DNA from: DATJGR01 sp963787045
GTDB lineage: Bacteria > Pseudomonadota > Gammaproteobacteria > Pseudomonadales > Azotimanducaceae
DNA: 64,000 nucleotides
Assembly: GCA_963787045.1 (NCBI GenBank)
Contig: CAWBBR010000008.1
Span: forward strand, 332,564-396,563
Direction: 5' to 3'
Every line of letters starts with the position of its first letter. The stretch's first letter is position 1. The notes below the pieces were generated by a model, which did no database searches, was not told the origin of the DNA, and worked only from the letters and a program-made list of their open reading frames with translations. Of this stretch, positions 25,419 to 35,001 are shown piece by piece. Made by a program: the position numbers and the translations under genes.

Positions 25419-25992
25419 ATGGCCAGCAGACTGAAAGCAAAACCGTTCGCCGAACTCACGCCGCAGCAACAGGAGCAGTACGAGCGCATCAAGCGCGCGA
25501 GGCCACCGAGGGCCGACGGCCAGTTCGGCGGTCCGTTCGATCCGTGGATTCGCAGTCCCGAGGTTGCGCAACGCGCGATGAGCCTCGGCAACTACATCTG
25601 GGAGCGCACGTCGGTCGGGCGTCGCATCGTCGAACTCGCCATCATCGTCACCGGGCGTCACTGGCGCAGCAACGTCGAGTGGGTGGCGCACGCGCGAATG
25701 GCAAAGGAGCAAGGCGTGTCGGACGACACCATCCAGGCCGTTTTCGAGAAAGCGCATGCCGCAGCACGCACCCGCCGACGAGAAACTAACGATCGAACTG
25801 TGTCGCGCGCTGCACGAAACGCAGGATTTGCCCAGACCTCTGTACGATCGCGCCATTGCGACGTGGGGCGAACAAGGGCTCATGGACATCATTCAAACGA
25901 TCGGCTTCTATACATTCGTCTCGATGACTTTGAACGCATTCAACATACCGACCGGCGAGAATGACCCGACGCCGTTTCCGCGTTCGGAGTAG
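25419..25992 (+). CDS. Carboxymuconolactone decarboxylase-like protein (one frameshift)
   Basis: ~190-codon protein of the CMD/AhpD superfamily. The first frame gives GGPFDPWIRSPEVAQRAMSLGNYIWERTS, ELAIIVTGRHWRSNVEWVAHARMAKEQGV and DDTIQAVFE. The second gives LCRALHETQDLPRPLYDRAIATWGEQGLMDIIQTIGFYTFVSMTLNAF. The frame changes near 25750-25760 and the halves fit one domain. The position of the usual C-x-x-C is E-W-V-A-H, so redox cysteines are absent; this is the decarboxylase-like or non-redox branch, with His in H-W and W-V-A-H as likely active-site residues. Follows DinB in the same direction. Confidence 0.85.
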
Positions 25993-26023
25993 TATCGGCG
26001 TCGCCAATCACCGGGGATAGTTC

Positions 26024-26500
26024 ATGCAACGCTTCATCGTGCTCCTGATCTGCGCTCTCGTCTGGTCCGTGAACGCGGGCGCCGCATCACCCAACGACGA
26101 GGTCACGGCGCAGGTGACGAAGTTCATCGACAGTTTCAACAAGGGCGACATCAAGGCCGCCCGTGCCACCCATACCGAGAACGGCGTGGTGATCATCGAT
26201 GAAGTCGCTCCGTATCTGTGGCAGGGAAAAGATTCGTTCAAGACCTGGCTGGACGATCTCGGCAAGCACGACAGCGCGCGCGGCATCACCGACGGCAAAG
26301 TGACGCTCGGTTCGGTCACGCGCGTCGAGATCGAAGAAAATCGCGCCTATGTCGTCTACCCGTCTGCGTACACCTTCAAACAGAAAGGCGTCGCAATGAA
26401 GGAAGCGGCGCAGATGACGTTCGCGCTGCGCAAAGGCGATTCCGGCTGGAAGATCAACGGCTGGTCGTTCACCGGGCCGACGCCGCAACCGGGCCAGTAA
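26024..26500 (+). CDS. Exported NTF2-like (SnoaL/DUF4440-type) protein
   Basis: 158 residues: a signal peptide (MQRFIVLLICALVWSVNAGAAS) then a cone-shaped NTF2-like domain. Helix 1 is VTAQVTKFIDSFNKGDIKAARA. THTENGVVIIDEVAPYLWQGKDSFKTWL and the paired strands ENRAYVVYPSAYTFKQKG, AAQMTFALRKGDSGWKINGWSFTG complete the fold. The family includes ketosteroid isomerase-like enzymes and non-enzymatic binding proteins. No catalytic residues can be assigned with confidence. Convergent with the TPP enzyme gene. Confidence 0.8.
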   Translation: MQRFIVLLICALVWSVNAGAASPNDEVTAQVTKFIDSFNKGDIKAARATHTENGVVIIDEVAPYLWQGKDSFKTWLDDLGKHDSARGITDGKVTLGSVTRVEIEENRAYVVYPSAYTFKQKGVAMKEAAQMTFALRKGDSGWKINGWSFTGPTPQPGQ

Positions 26501-26519
26501 TCACCGCAGCGTGTCCGCG

Positions 26520-28197
26520 TCAGGCGCCGATGACATTCAGCAGCGCCTGACGCCGTTCCACGCGAATCGCATGCAACGCGCGACCGAGCGCCGGCGCCAG
26601 TTCGCCAACCGAGGAAACGCGCTCTCCGAATCCGCCCGATGCTTCGATGTACTTCTCGAGCGCCGGCATCGGCGCGAGATCGGAAAGCGTGGGTCCGCGG
26701 CGTTCGCGCCAGCGCCCGTTCGGGTAAACCGATTGCGTCGCACCGTCCACCGCACCCCAACGCGAGTTGTTGTAGACGACCGTCAATAGCGGCAGCTCGT
26801 ATCGGGCCGCGACGTGATGACAGGCGGCCGGATTGGCGAACAGATACGCACCGTCGCCGATCAGCGCTGCTACCGTTCGGTCCGGCGCCGCGAGTTGTGC
26901 ACCGAGCGCCGCCGGCAGCGCCCAACCCAGCCCACCGGCCGACGACAGATAGAAGTACGTTTGCGGGCGCGTCCGCGCCAGACGCGCCGGCGGCGCCCAG
27001 TATTCGTTGAAAAGGATCGCATCGTCGCCGAGCGCTTCAGCGACCGCGGCGGCCACCGCATCGCGCGTGATCGCATCATCTGTTTGTGGCACGGATGCCG
27101 CGCCCCTCAATCGGGTCGCGAGCGAGACGACCCGCCGGCCGCGCACCGGATCGATGTGCGCGATGCGGGCTGCCAGCGCTTCGTCGAGCGCCGCGATGAA
27201 CGCACCCGCCGCCGACGTGATCGACAGGTCGGCGCGATGGCCGCGCATCGGATACCGCGCAAACGACGGTTCGACACCCGCATGCGCGACGAATGCATCG
27301 TCGCGCGGTGTCGTTCCGCCGGGAACCCACGGCACGTCGCACTCGAGAAAACACAGCGCGTCCGCTTCCGCGAACACCGGCGCCAATTGATAGCCCAAGT
27401 GGTGCGGATGTCCGGCCGGGAAGTTCAGGTATCGCGCCTGCTCCTCGACGTAGCCGAGGCCGTAACGCTCGCACAGCGTCACCAACGACGCCACGCTGTG
27501 GCGATCGGCCCCGCTCGCTGTGGCAACGATCACCGGCAATGCCGCGGCGGCAAGACGATCGGCGAGTTGTTCCACCGCCGCGCGATCCGGCGCCGGTTGC
27601 GACGGAACGGACAGCGGTCGCGACGCAGAGGGCATTGCCGGAGACGCGAGCACTTCGCGCGGCAACGTCAGGTAGATCGGCCCTTTCGGTTCGGCCAGTC
27701 GCGATCCCGATCGCGCGATCGACCACGTCGTCGACCTGGCGCGCGTCGCGCAGCTCGTAGTCCCACTTCACCAGTTCGCGCACCATGCCGGCCTGGTCGA
27801 ACATTTCCTGGCCCCAGTGGATGCGCAGATCGCGCGCGCCCAAAGCCCCGACCTCGAGGATCGGCGAGCGCCCCGCCGTCAGCAGGATCGGAATGCGGTC
27901 GCGCGCCGCATTCATCAGCCCGCAGATCGTGTTCGCGGTGCCGACGCTGACGTGCACCATCACGGCCTGCGCGCGCCCGGTGACGAGATGGGCGCCGTGC
28001 GCCATGCCGATGGCGAGGTTTTCGTGCGTGGCGAGGATCGGTTCGGGAAACGGCGGCGCGTTCGACTCATCGCCGCGCGCATACGCTTCGACCAGCGGCG
28101 CGAAATCGGTGCCGGCGTTGAAGAACAACCGCTCGATACCGCGCGCGCGCAGTGCGGAGAGGTAGTGCTCGGCAACCGTTTCGTCACCTGCGCTCAT
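26520..28197 (-). CDS. ThDP-dependent enzyme of the acetolactate synthase-like family (one frameshift)
   Basis: ~558-codon POX/ALS-type enzyme. The N-terminal PYR domain has the catalytic-Glu region P-I-L-A-T-H-E-N-L-A-I-G-M-A-H-G and GLMNAARDRIPILLTAGR. The central domain has EQLADRLAAAALPVIVATASG. The C-terminal PP domain has AAGGLGWALPAALGAQLA and the ThDP-metal motif G-D-G-A-Y-L-F-A-N with its closing N-N in VVYNNSRWGAVDG. The frame changes once near 27690-27705 (GIATGRTER to PKGPIYLTLPREV), likely an indel error. No acetolactate-synthase small subunit or valine operon surrounds it, so it may be a lyase or decarboxylase of another 2-oxo acid or acyl-CoA. GAGGAG precedes ATG 28197. Confidence 0.88.
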
Positions 28198-28333
28198 CGC
28201 GAACTCCTCGATGGATCACGCCGCAGGTTGGCGGCGACGCGCCGCGACGTCAACGTCGTGGCGGATTTGGCGCAGACGACCCGGCAGGCTAGAGTCGCGC
28301 TTACACCATCGACGGGACGTCCGACACGTGACC

Positions 28334-30157
28334 ATGCAGCAAGCCACCGGCGCCGAATCGGTCCGCTGGGATCTGAACGACCTCTATCGCGACATCGACG
28401 ACCCTGCCCTCGACGCCGATCTCGCGCGGCTTCTCGCGCTCGCGCAGCGCTTCTTCGACACGCACGCGGGTAAGTTGACCGAGACGCTCGGAGCCGCGCT
28501 CGAGGCGCAAGCGGAGATCACATCGCTCGCCGACAAACTGTTCGTCTATCTGTACCTGCGTCGCAGTACCGACGCGACCAACGAGCGCATCCAGCAGCGC
28601 CTTGGCGCGGTGCAAGAGGCCTGGAGCCGCGCCAGCGCCGACTACCAGACGTTCTTCGAACACGAACTGGTCGCGATCGACGATGCAACGTATGCGGCGA
28701 TCCTCGCGCGCGACCCGGTCGCGGCTCGACACCGTCCGCTGCTCGATCACATCCGCGCGAATCGGCGTTTTCTGCTGACGGAACCGGTGGAACGCGCGCT
28801 GACGCTGCGCTCGCCGTTCGGGCCGTCCGAGTGGTCCGACTACATCGACGAGATGGAAGCGGAACTACGGTTCGATTTCGATCACCGTCCGCTGACGCTT
28901 CCGGAAATCCTGCACGTCGTGTCGAACGACCGCGATGCCGATCGGCGCGCAACCGCGCTGGCTGCATTCAGCAATGGCCTCACGACGCAACGTTTCGACC
29001 GGATGATGGCGCGCGCATTGAATGTGACCCTCGGCGCGAAGTACGTCGAGGATCGGGAACGCGGTTACTCGAATCCGATGAGCTACGCGAACATCTCGAA
29101 CCGCGTCGACGACGACACCGTAGAGGCGCTGCACGCGGCCGTCGCCGAACACGGTGCGGTACAGGGTCAGCGCTACTACAGGTTACTCGCCGCGCACCTC
29201 GGCAAAGGCACGCTCAAGTGGTCGGACCGCAATGCACCGCTGCCGTACGCATCTGAGCGCGTCGTGCCGTGGGACGACTGCGTCGACACGGTTCTGTCGG
29301 CATACGAATCGTTCAGCCCGACGTTGCGCGATCTGGTTGCGCGGATGCTGGAACGCAAATGGGTAGACGCACCGCCTTACGCCGGCAAGACCGGCGGCGC
29401 ATTCAACTACGCCGTGCTGCTGCCGAACGGCGAAGCGCGCGCGTACAACTTTCTGAACTACCTCGGCTCGCCGCGCGACATCATGACGGTGGCGCACGAA
29501 GCCGGGCACGGCGTGCATGGCATGCTCGCGGCATCGAAACAGGGTGCGCTGATGTTCCGCGCACCGATGGCGTACGCCGAGACGGCGTCGATCTTCGGCG
29601 AGATGACCACGTTCAGGTATCTGTTGCAGAACACCGCCAGCGACGAAGACAAACTGACGCTGTTGATGGAGAAATCCGCCGACCACATCAACACGGTCGT
29701 CAGGCAGATCTCGTTCTCGAACTTCGAACGCAAAGTGCACGAAGCGCGGCGCAGCGCGAAGCTCACCGTAGCCGATTTCAACGCGGCGTGGATGGAGGTG
29801 ACACGCGCGTTCTACGGCGAACCGGGCGCGCTGTTCACGTACGAGAACGTCGACAATCTGTGGAGCTACGTCGGGCACTTTCTGCGACCGTTCTACGTGT
29901 ACGCATACGCGTTCGGCGAACTGTTCACACAGTCGTTGTTCGCGCGGCGCGACGATTTCGGCAAAGACTTCGAGCCGCTGTACCTCGACCTGCTGCGCGC
30001 CGGCGGCAGCCAGAGCGCGGTGGAGCTGATGGCACCGTTCGGACTCGATCCGCGCGACCCGTCGTTCTGGCGCCGCGGCATCGAAGCGAGCGTATCGAAC
30101 TGGCTCGATCAGGCGGAAGCGATCTCGGCGCGGATGGGCGTGGTCGTCAGTGCCTGA
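28334..30157 (+). CDS. M3 family oligoendopeptidase F
   Basis: 607-residue cytoplasmic zinc oligopeptidase. The catalytic motif H-E-A-G-H lies near residues 388-392, with the third zinc ligand Glu in PMAYAETASIFGE about 28 residues on. Upstream are NYAVLLPNGEARAYNFLNYLGSPRD and the pre-motif KTGGAFNY block; downstream AFYGEPGALFTYENVDNLWSYVGHFLRPFYVYAYAFGEL substitutes the substrate-binding Tyr/His region. It should cleave short peptides and aid peptide turnover. The start ATG 28334 is two codons after an alternative GTG at 28328. Divergent from the ThDP enzyme; its stop abuts that of the convergent Cys-rich gene. Confidence 0.93.
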   Translation: MQQATGAESVRWDLNDLYRDIDDPALDADLARLLALAQRFFDTHAGKLTETLGAALEAQAEITSLADKLFVYLYLRRSTDATNERIQQRLGAVQEAWSRASADYQTFFEHELVAIDDATYAAILARDPVAARHRPLLDHIRANRRFLLTEPVERALTLRSPFGPSEWSDYIDEMEAELRFDFDHRPLTLPEILHVVSNDRDADRRATALAAFSNGLTTQRFDRMMARALNVTLGAKYVEDRERGYSNPMSYANISNRVDDDTVEALHAAVAEHGAVQGQRYYRLLAAHLGKGTLKWSDRNAPLPYASERVVPWDDCVDTVLSAYESFSPTLRDLVARMLERKWVDAPPYAGKTGGAFNYAVLLPNGEARAYNFLNYLGSPRDIMTVAHEAGHGVHGMLAASKQGALMFRAPMAYAETASIFGEMTTFRYLLQNTASDEDKLTLLMEKSADHINTVVRQISFSNFERKVHEARRSAKLTVADFNAAWMEVTRAFYGEPGALFTYENVDNLWSYVGHFLRPFYVYAYAFGELFTQSLFARRDDFGKDFEPLYLDLLRAGGSQSAVELMAPFGLDPRDPSFWRRGIEASVSNWLDQAEAISARMGVVVSA

Positions 30158-30451
30158 TCACGTTCCCGAAGGCGGCGGCGTTACGGTTCCCTGAGTGGTC
30201 GGCGCGTGTTGCTGACCCGCACCGCCGTGCGCCTGAGCGTGTTCCTTCATCTTGTCCTGGCACGCCTGCGAGAAGTCGGTGAAGTGCGCATGCATGCACT
30301 GCCCCATCTTGTCGCGATCGCCACGTGCGTCGCCGCAGTATTTGTCGATGTCGGCTTTGCACGGTCGATCGGCCGGCGGCGCGGCAAGCGCGGCGCCGCA
30401 CACCAGCACGCAACACAACGCAGGAAGAAACGTTCGGGCCATGGTGATCAT
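30158..30451 (-). CDS. Exported small Cys-rich repeat protein
   Basis: ~97 residues with a signal peptide (FLPALCCVLVCGAALAAPP). The mature segment PCKADIDKYCGDARGDRDKMGQCMHAHFTDFSQACQDKM has the cysteine-rich repeat pattern (C-x-x-D-x-x-x-x-C ... G-x-x-x-x-C-M-x-x-H ... S-x-x-C) also seen in GLG1-type repeats. A His/Gln/Pro-rich tail follows. The start may be 30451 (MITMARTF) or 30442 (MARTF); ribosome signals are similar. Periplasmic; function unknown. Confidence 0.72.
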   Translation of the reverse strand: MITMARTFLPALCCVLVCGAALAAPPADRPCKADIDKYCGDARGDRDKMGQCMHAHFTDFSQACQDKMKEHAQAHGGAGQQHAPTTQGTVTPPPSGT

Positions 30452-30500
30452 CTCGTCGGAGGTTTCACCCTTAGACGAGTGACGCGCGCGTTTCCGTCGC

Positions 30501-31205
30501 TCATTTGCGTTGCTGGTCGAACAACCAGGCGATGATCGCCTCGGACGCATACGTCGGCGTCCACGAATCGTGATCGGTGCCGGGAAGTTCGGTGTAGCGC
30601 ACGTTCGCATTTACCGCGAGCAACGCTTGGTGCATCAACCGCGACTCGGCGACCGGCACCAACGAATCGGCCTCGCCGTGCACGATCCAGATCGGCAGCG
30701 ATTTGACTCGCGCGGCCATCCGTTGATGCGGCGTGCCGTCGCCCGCAGGCACCGTCGACGCGCGATTGGGCCGATCGCCGACGAAACCGCAGATCACGAT
30801 CGCCGCCGCGAAGCGATCGACGTGGCGATACGCCAGCATCCAGCTGCCGTGGCCGCCCATCGACAACCCGGTGAGATAGATGCGGCGCACATCGGCGTTG
30901 AACTCTTTGCACGACTGATCGAGCGCGGCCATCGCCACGTCGCCGGGCGGACCGGCCCAGAAACTGTCGCGCGGCGCTTGCGGCATGACCACGATCGCAG
31001 GATAGCGTTGCGGGAAACGCCTGATCGCCGCGGCGATGCCCACCTCCGTCTGCAACAGTCCGTCAGCGCCGCGTTCGCCGGCGCCGTGCAGAAACAACAC
31101 CACCGGCCAGGCGCGCGACTCATCGTAGTTCGACGGCACGTAAACCTGATACGGATAGCGCGTTCCACCGTGCTCGATGCTGCGGTCGAGGAATCCGGTC
31201 TGCAT
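30501..31205 (-). CDS. Alpha/beta hydrolase, esterase/prolyl-oligopeptidase-like
   Basis: 234 residues. The sequence has RYPYQVYVPSNYDESRAWPVVLFLHGAGERG (oxyanion HGAGERG), MPQAPRDSFWAGPP, the nucleophile elbow G-L-S-M-G-G-H-G-S-W, the acid IVHGEADSLVP and the catalytic His in TDHDSW. This is the layout of PHB-depolymerase/feruloyl-esterase-like and phospholipase/carboxylesterase proteins. No signal peptide is seen, so cytoplasmic. GGAG lies 7 bases before ATG 31205. Divergent from the FAD oxidase gene, 103 bases apart. Confidence 0.86.
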   Translation of the reverse strand: MQTGFLDRSIEHGGTRYPYQVYVPSNYDESRAWPVVLFLHGAGERGADGLLQTEVGIAAAIRRFPQRYPAIVVMPQAPRDSFWAGPPGDVAMAALDQSCKEFNADVRRIYLTGLSMGGHGSWMLAYRHVDRFAAAIVICGFVGDRPNRASTVPAGDGTPHQRMAARVKSLPIWIVHGEADSLVPVAESRLMHQALLAVNANVRYTELPGTDHDSWTPTYASEAIIAWLFDQQRK

Positions 31206-31308
31206 GACGATCTCCGCGTGTAGTTCCGCGCGAGTCTACTGCGCGCGTGTGTCTGCGCGCTCGCCCGCGTAACATCGCGCGCACCCCACTACCGAAGAGT
31301 CGCTCGTC

Positions 31309-32676
31309 ATGCAGCTCGCCGTTCAACTCGAGAGTGCCGTTGTCGATGAATTCCGCCTGACGTTGCGCGGCGACCTGCTGCAGCCCGGCGACGCTGCGTA
31401 CGACACCACGCGCAAGGTGTGGAACGAGATGGTCGACAAGCGCCCCGCGTTGATCGTTCGCTGCAAAGGCGTCGCCGACGTCATCGCCGGCGTTCGGTTC
31501 GCGCGGCGTCACGACCTGACGCTGGCAGTGCGCGGCGGCGGGCACAACGTCGCGGGCAACGCCGTGTGCGACGACGGCCTGATGCTCGATTGCGCCGGTA
31601 TGAAGAGCGTGCACGTCGATCCGATCAAGCGGATTGCACGTGCAGAACCCGGCGTAACGTGGGCCGAAATCAATCACGAAACGCAGGCGTTCGGTCTCGC
31701 GACCACCGGCGGCGTCGTGTCGCATACGGGTATTGCGGGCCTCACGTTGGGCGGCGGGCTCGGCTGGTTGGCGGGCAAACACGGCTACACGTGCGACAAC
31801 CTGATCGCGGCGGACGTGGTGACGGCCGACGGCAACCTCGTGCGGGCCAGCGCCGAGCAGAATCCGGATCTGCTGTGGGCGTTGCGCGGCGGCGGCGGCA
31901 ACTTCGGCGTGGTCACGTCGTTCGAGTTCCAACTGCATCCGGTCGCGCCGATCGTCTACGGCGGTATGGTGGCGTGGCCGTTCGAAGCGGCGCGCGACGT
32001 GCTGAAGTTCTACGGCGAGATCTGTCGCGATTGCCCGGACGATCTCGCGATCAACGCCGGCATCATCTACACGCCCGATGGTCACCACGTCGTTGCACTG
32101 ATCGCCGCGTGGCTCGGCGACATGGCGGAAGCCGAAGCCCGACTCGCGCCGATCAGGAACTTCGCGGCGCCGATCGCCGACATGATGGGGCCGATTCCGT
32201 ACACCGCGTTGAACACGCTGTTCGACGGCGGCAATCCGTTCGGCGTGCACCGGTACTGGAAATCCGGCTACTTCGCCGAGCTTGGCGACGAGTTGATCGA
32301 CCGCGTCATCGAGCACGCCGCGGAAACGACGTCGCCGATGAGCGCGATTCTGCTGTTCCGCGTCGACGGTGCGTGCACCCGCAAAGATCCGTCAGCGACC
32401 GCGTTCAGCCTGCGCGAAGCGTGTTGGGACTTCGACGTCATCGCCCAATGGACCGATCCTGCAACGGCAGACGGCCACATCGCTTGGGCACGCAAGCTCT
32501 GGAACGCCGTGGAGCCGTTCAGTCGCGGCGTGTACATCAACCACCTCGACGCGGACGATCCGCGCGCGCGTATCCGGTCCGCTTACGGCGCGAACTACGA
32601 CCGGCTCGCCGAACTCAAGTCGAAGTACGACCCCACGAACTTCTTCCGGATGAACAACAACATTCCGCCGGGCTGA
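31309..32676 (+). CDS. FAD-linked oxidase, berberine-bridge-enzyme type
   Basis: 455-residue PCMH-fold flavoprotein oxidase. The FAD site reads AVRGGGHNVAGNAVCDDGLMLDCAGM, with His79 of R-G-G-G-H-N the usual residue for covalent 8-alpha-N1-histidyl FAD. The second attachment site of bicovalent BBE enzymes should be a Cys in the GV-x-x-x-x-G-x-x-G-G-G-L segment; here it is TGGVVSHTGIAGLTLGGGLGW without Cys, so a single covalent link is expected. GVVTSFEFQLH completes the flavin domain. The BBE-type C-terminus YDPTNFFRMNNNIPP is intact. Oxidises alcohols, sugars or related compounds with O2; substrate unknown. Confidence 0.9.
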   Translation: MQLAVQLESAVVDEFRLTLRGDLLQPGDAAYDTTRKVWNEMVDKRPALIVRCKGVADVIAGVRFARRHDLTLAVRGGGHNVAGNAVCDDGLMLDCAGMKSVHVDPIKRIARAEPGVTWAEINHETQAFGLATTGGVVSHTGIAGLTLGGGLGWLAGKHGYTCDNLIAADVVTADGNLVRASAEQNPDLLWALRGGGGNFGVVTSFEFQLHPVAPIVYGGMVAWPFEAARDVLKFYGEICRDCPDDLAINAGIIYTPDGHHVVALIAAWLGDMAEAEARLAPIRNFAAPIADMMGPIPYTALNTLFDGGNPFGVHRYWKSGYFAELGDELIDRVIEHAAETTSPMSAILLFRVDGACTRKDPSATAFSLREACWDFDVIAQWTDPATADGHIAWARKLWNAVEPFSRGVYINHLDADDPRARIRSAYGANYDRLAELKSKYDPTNFFRMNNNIPPG

Positions 32677-32679
32677 CCC

Positions 32680-33534
32680 TCACGGTCGTCCTGCGTGTGG
32701 AGCGGGCGCGGGTACCGACAACACCACGCCGCTCCGCGATCCGTCGGTCATGTGTTCGAAGCCGCGCCATTGCGCCGCCGTGATGAACAGCGTCTTGCCG
32801 TCGTCGCCGCCGAGCATGCAGGCAAAACAGCCGCGGTCGACGTCCACCGTCTGCAGCACTTCGCCGCCTTCGCGCACGCGCACGCAGCGTTTGTTCGGCA
32901 CATCGGCGTACCAGATCGCGCCTTCCGCGTCGAAACAGATGCCGTCCGGCGCGCCGTTGCCGAGATCGGCCCATACGCGCCGGTTCGAGAGACTGCCGTC
33001 GGCGCCGATGTCGAACGCGCTCAGCCGCCGCGCAAACGATTCGGCGATCACCAGCGTGGAATTGTCGGGCGCAATCGCCATGCCGTTCGGAAAGTGGATG
33101 TCGTCCGCCACCTGCCGGGCGACGCCCTGCGGAGTGACCATCGCGATGATGCCGGGCGCGAACGGATCGCCGGCGCGCGCGTCGAAGCCGCTGCCGTTGA
33201 TGTACGCGTTGCCGCGACCGTCGACGACGATTTCGTTCCAACCGGCCTTGGAAAGGCGTGACGTATCCGCATACGCACTCCACGCGCCGCCGCGTTCCTG
33301 GACCAGCAACGGTTGATCGCTGATCGACGCCATCAACAGCCGGCCGTCCGGCAACCAGTCGATCGAGAACGGAAACGAATCGAACGGTACGCGCGCGACG
33401 ATCTCGCTGTTGCCGCGTGGGTCCACCGCCACGATCTGCTGGCCGACCCAGTTCGAGAACCAGAGGCGTCCATCGTGCCAACGCGGCGACTCGCCGAACG
33501 CGAGACCGGTCATCAACGTCTTCACCCGTGCCAT
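32680..33534 (-). CDS. SMP-30/gluconolactonase family protein
   Basis: 284-residue six-bladed beta-propeller. Seen: GLAFGESPRWHDGRLWFSNW (first metal ligand Glu in GESPRW), GRLLMASISD, GWNEIVVDGRGNAYING (Asn ligand), FPNGMAIAPDNSTLVIAESFARR (Asn/Asp ligands) and GAPDGICFDAEGAIWYADV (Asp ligand). These are the calcium/zinc lactonase signatures. A cytoplasmic lactonase working downstream of sugar or other lactone-forming oxidases is likely. It is convergent with the FAD-linked oxidase (3 bases apart), which could produce its lactone substrate. ATG 33534 starts MARVKTLMTGLAFGES. Confidence 0.9.
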   Translation of the reverse strand: MARVKTLMTGLAFGESPRWHDGRLWFSNWVGQQIVAVDPRGNSEIVARVPFDSFPFSIDWLPDGRLLMASISDQPLLVQERGGAWSAYADTSRLSKAGWNEIVVDGRGNAYINGSGFDARAGDPFAPGIIAMVTPQGVARQVADDIHFPNGMAIAPDNSTLVIAESFARRLSAFDIGADGSLSNRRVWADLGNGAPDGICFDAEGAIWYADVPNKRCVRVREGGEVLQTVDVDRGCFACMLGGDDGKTLFITAAQWRGFEHMTDGSRSGVVLSVPAPAPHAGRP

Positions 33535-33675
33535 TGCAGCGCCCTCGATTGCGATTGTTGCTTCATGACGCACGAACCCGGCCCGTACAGACATCGCAAA
33601 AGCGCGCGGGCCTGTACGCGCGTCGCGCCGGCCCACTGAGGTAGACTCGCTCGCTTCGCCCCCGGAAACTCTCCG

Positions 33676-34885
33676 ATGGATTCGTTCTCGCCGACACAGG
33701 CGCGACGCACACTGCTGTTTTCGCTGGTCTGCATCGGCATGGGCTTCACCGTGCTGTTCCCGGTACTCGCGCCGCTCGGTCGAGAAATCGGCCTCACCGA
33801 GATACAGATCACCAGCATCATTGCAGCTTCGTCGCTCACCGTGTTTCTGTCGAGCCCCCTCTGGGGCCGCGTTAGCGACGTGTGGGGGCGCAAGCGCGTC
33901 ATCCTCGTCGGCCTCTTCGGTTTCAGCGCCGGTACGCTGCTGTTCAATTCGGTTCTGTACGCCGGACTGTCCCGGATGTTGACCGGAACGCTGCTGTTCG
34001 GCGCGCTGATCGTCGCGCGGATGATGCACGCGAGCGTGATGTCGGCCTCGATGCCGGCCGCGAACGCATACATGGCCGACATCACCGATCCAACGACACC
34101 GTACTAAGGGGATGGGCGCGGCCGGCGCGGCCAACAACGTCGGCTCCATCCTCGGTCCGGCCGTTGCGACATTCACGATGGCGTCGCTGCTGATGCCGTT
34201 GTGGGTGATGGCCGGCGTGGCGTTCCTGAACGGACTGTTCGTGTGGCGCTTCCTGCCGGAACCACCGCGCCACCACCGGTTCGACGTGCGCCCCGCGCGC
34301 ATGAAGTACACCGATCCGCGCATCCTGCCGTTCGTCATCGTCGGCGTGCTGATGTTCACCGGCACCGCGCTCGTGCAGCAGACGATGGGCTTCCGGTTTC
34401 AGGACATCCTCGGGCTTTCGGCGCGCGAAACGGCGCAGAAATTCGGCTTCGCGATGATGTTGTCGGCGGCGTGTTCGCTCATCGCGCAGTTCGCCATCGT
34501 GCAACGCATCAGCGTGTCGCCGTTTACGCTGCTTCGACTCGCGATGCCGTTGTTGATAGTCGCCTTCACGATCATGGCGCTCGCCGAAACGCAGCTGATG
34601 CTGTCGGTTGCGATGATGATCCTGGGATTCGGCATGGGTATGGCCGGCCCTGGGTTCATGGCCGGCGCATCGCTCGCGGTCTCGCCGCAGGAACAAGGCT
34701 CGGTCGCCGGCGTCGCGGGTTCGTGCGGGCCGCTCGGTTTCACGCTCGGTCCGCTGTTGGGTGGAGCGCTGTATCAGATCAACGGCGCGCTGCCGTACGC
34801 CGTTGCCGCGGCGATGTATCTGCTGCTGTTCGCGTCGATGCGCTGGATCGGAAAGCGCGTGGCGGTACACGACGCCGGCGTCTGA
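33676..34885 (+). CDS. MFS transporter (TetA/multidrug-like), one frameshift
   Basis: ~403 codons, 12 predicted membrane segments. First frame: LFSLVCIGMGFTVLFPVLAPLGREIGL, then SSPLWGRVSDVWGRKRVIL (motif A between helices 2 and 3, G-R-x-S-D-x-x-G-R-K). It hits a stop at 34105 right after MADITDPTTPY. The next frame continues without a gap: GMGAAGAANNVGSILGPAVA (motif C-like, helix 5) to the end. One deleted or extra base near 34095-34110 explains this, in an otherwise perfect transporter. It resembles drug/H+ antiporters of the 12-TM type; substrate unknown. Divergent from the SMP-30 gene. Confidence 0.88.
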
Positions 34886-35001
34886 GGACCTGTGTACGGC
34901 GACGTACGGACCGTTGTCACGCGTTGCCCTCATCGTTCGACTACGTTCGTTGTCGGTGAGCATTGCGCGTGAAGCGGCGGAGTAAGAGCAAGACCGATCC
35001 A

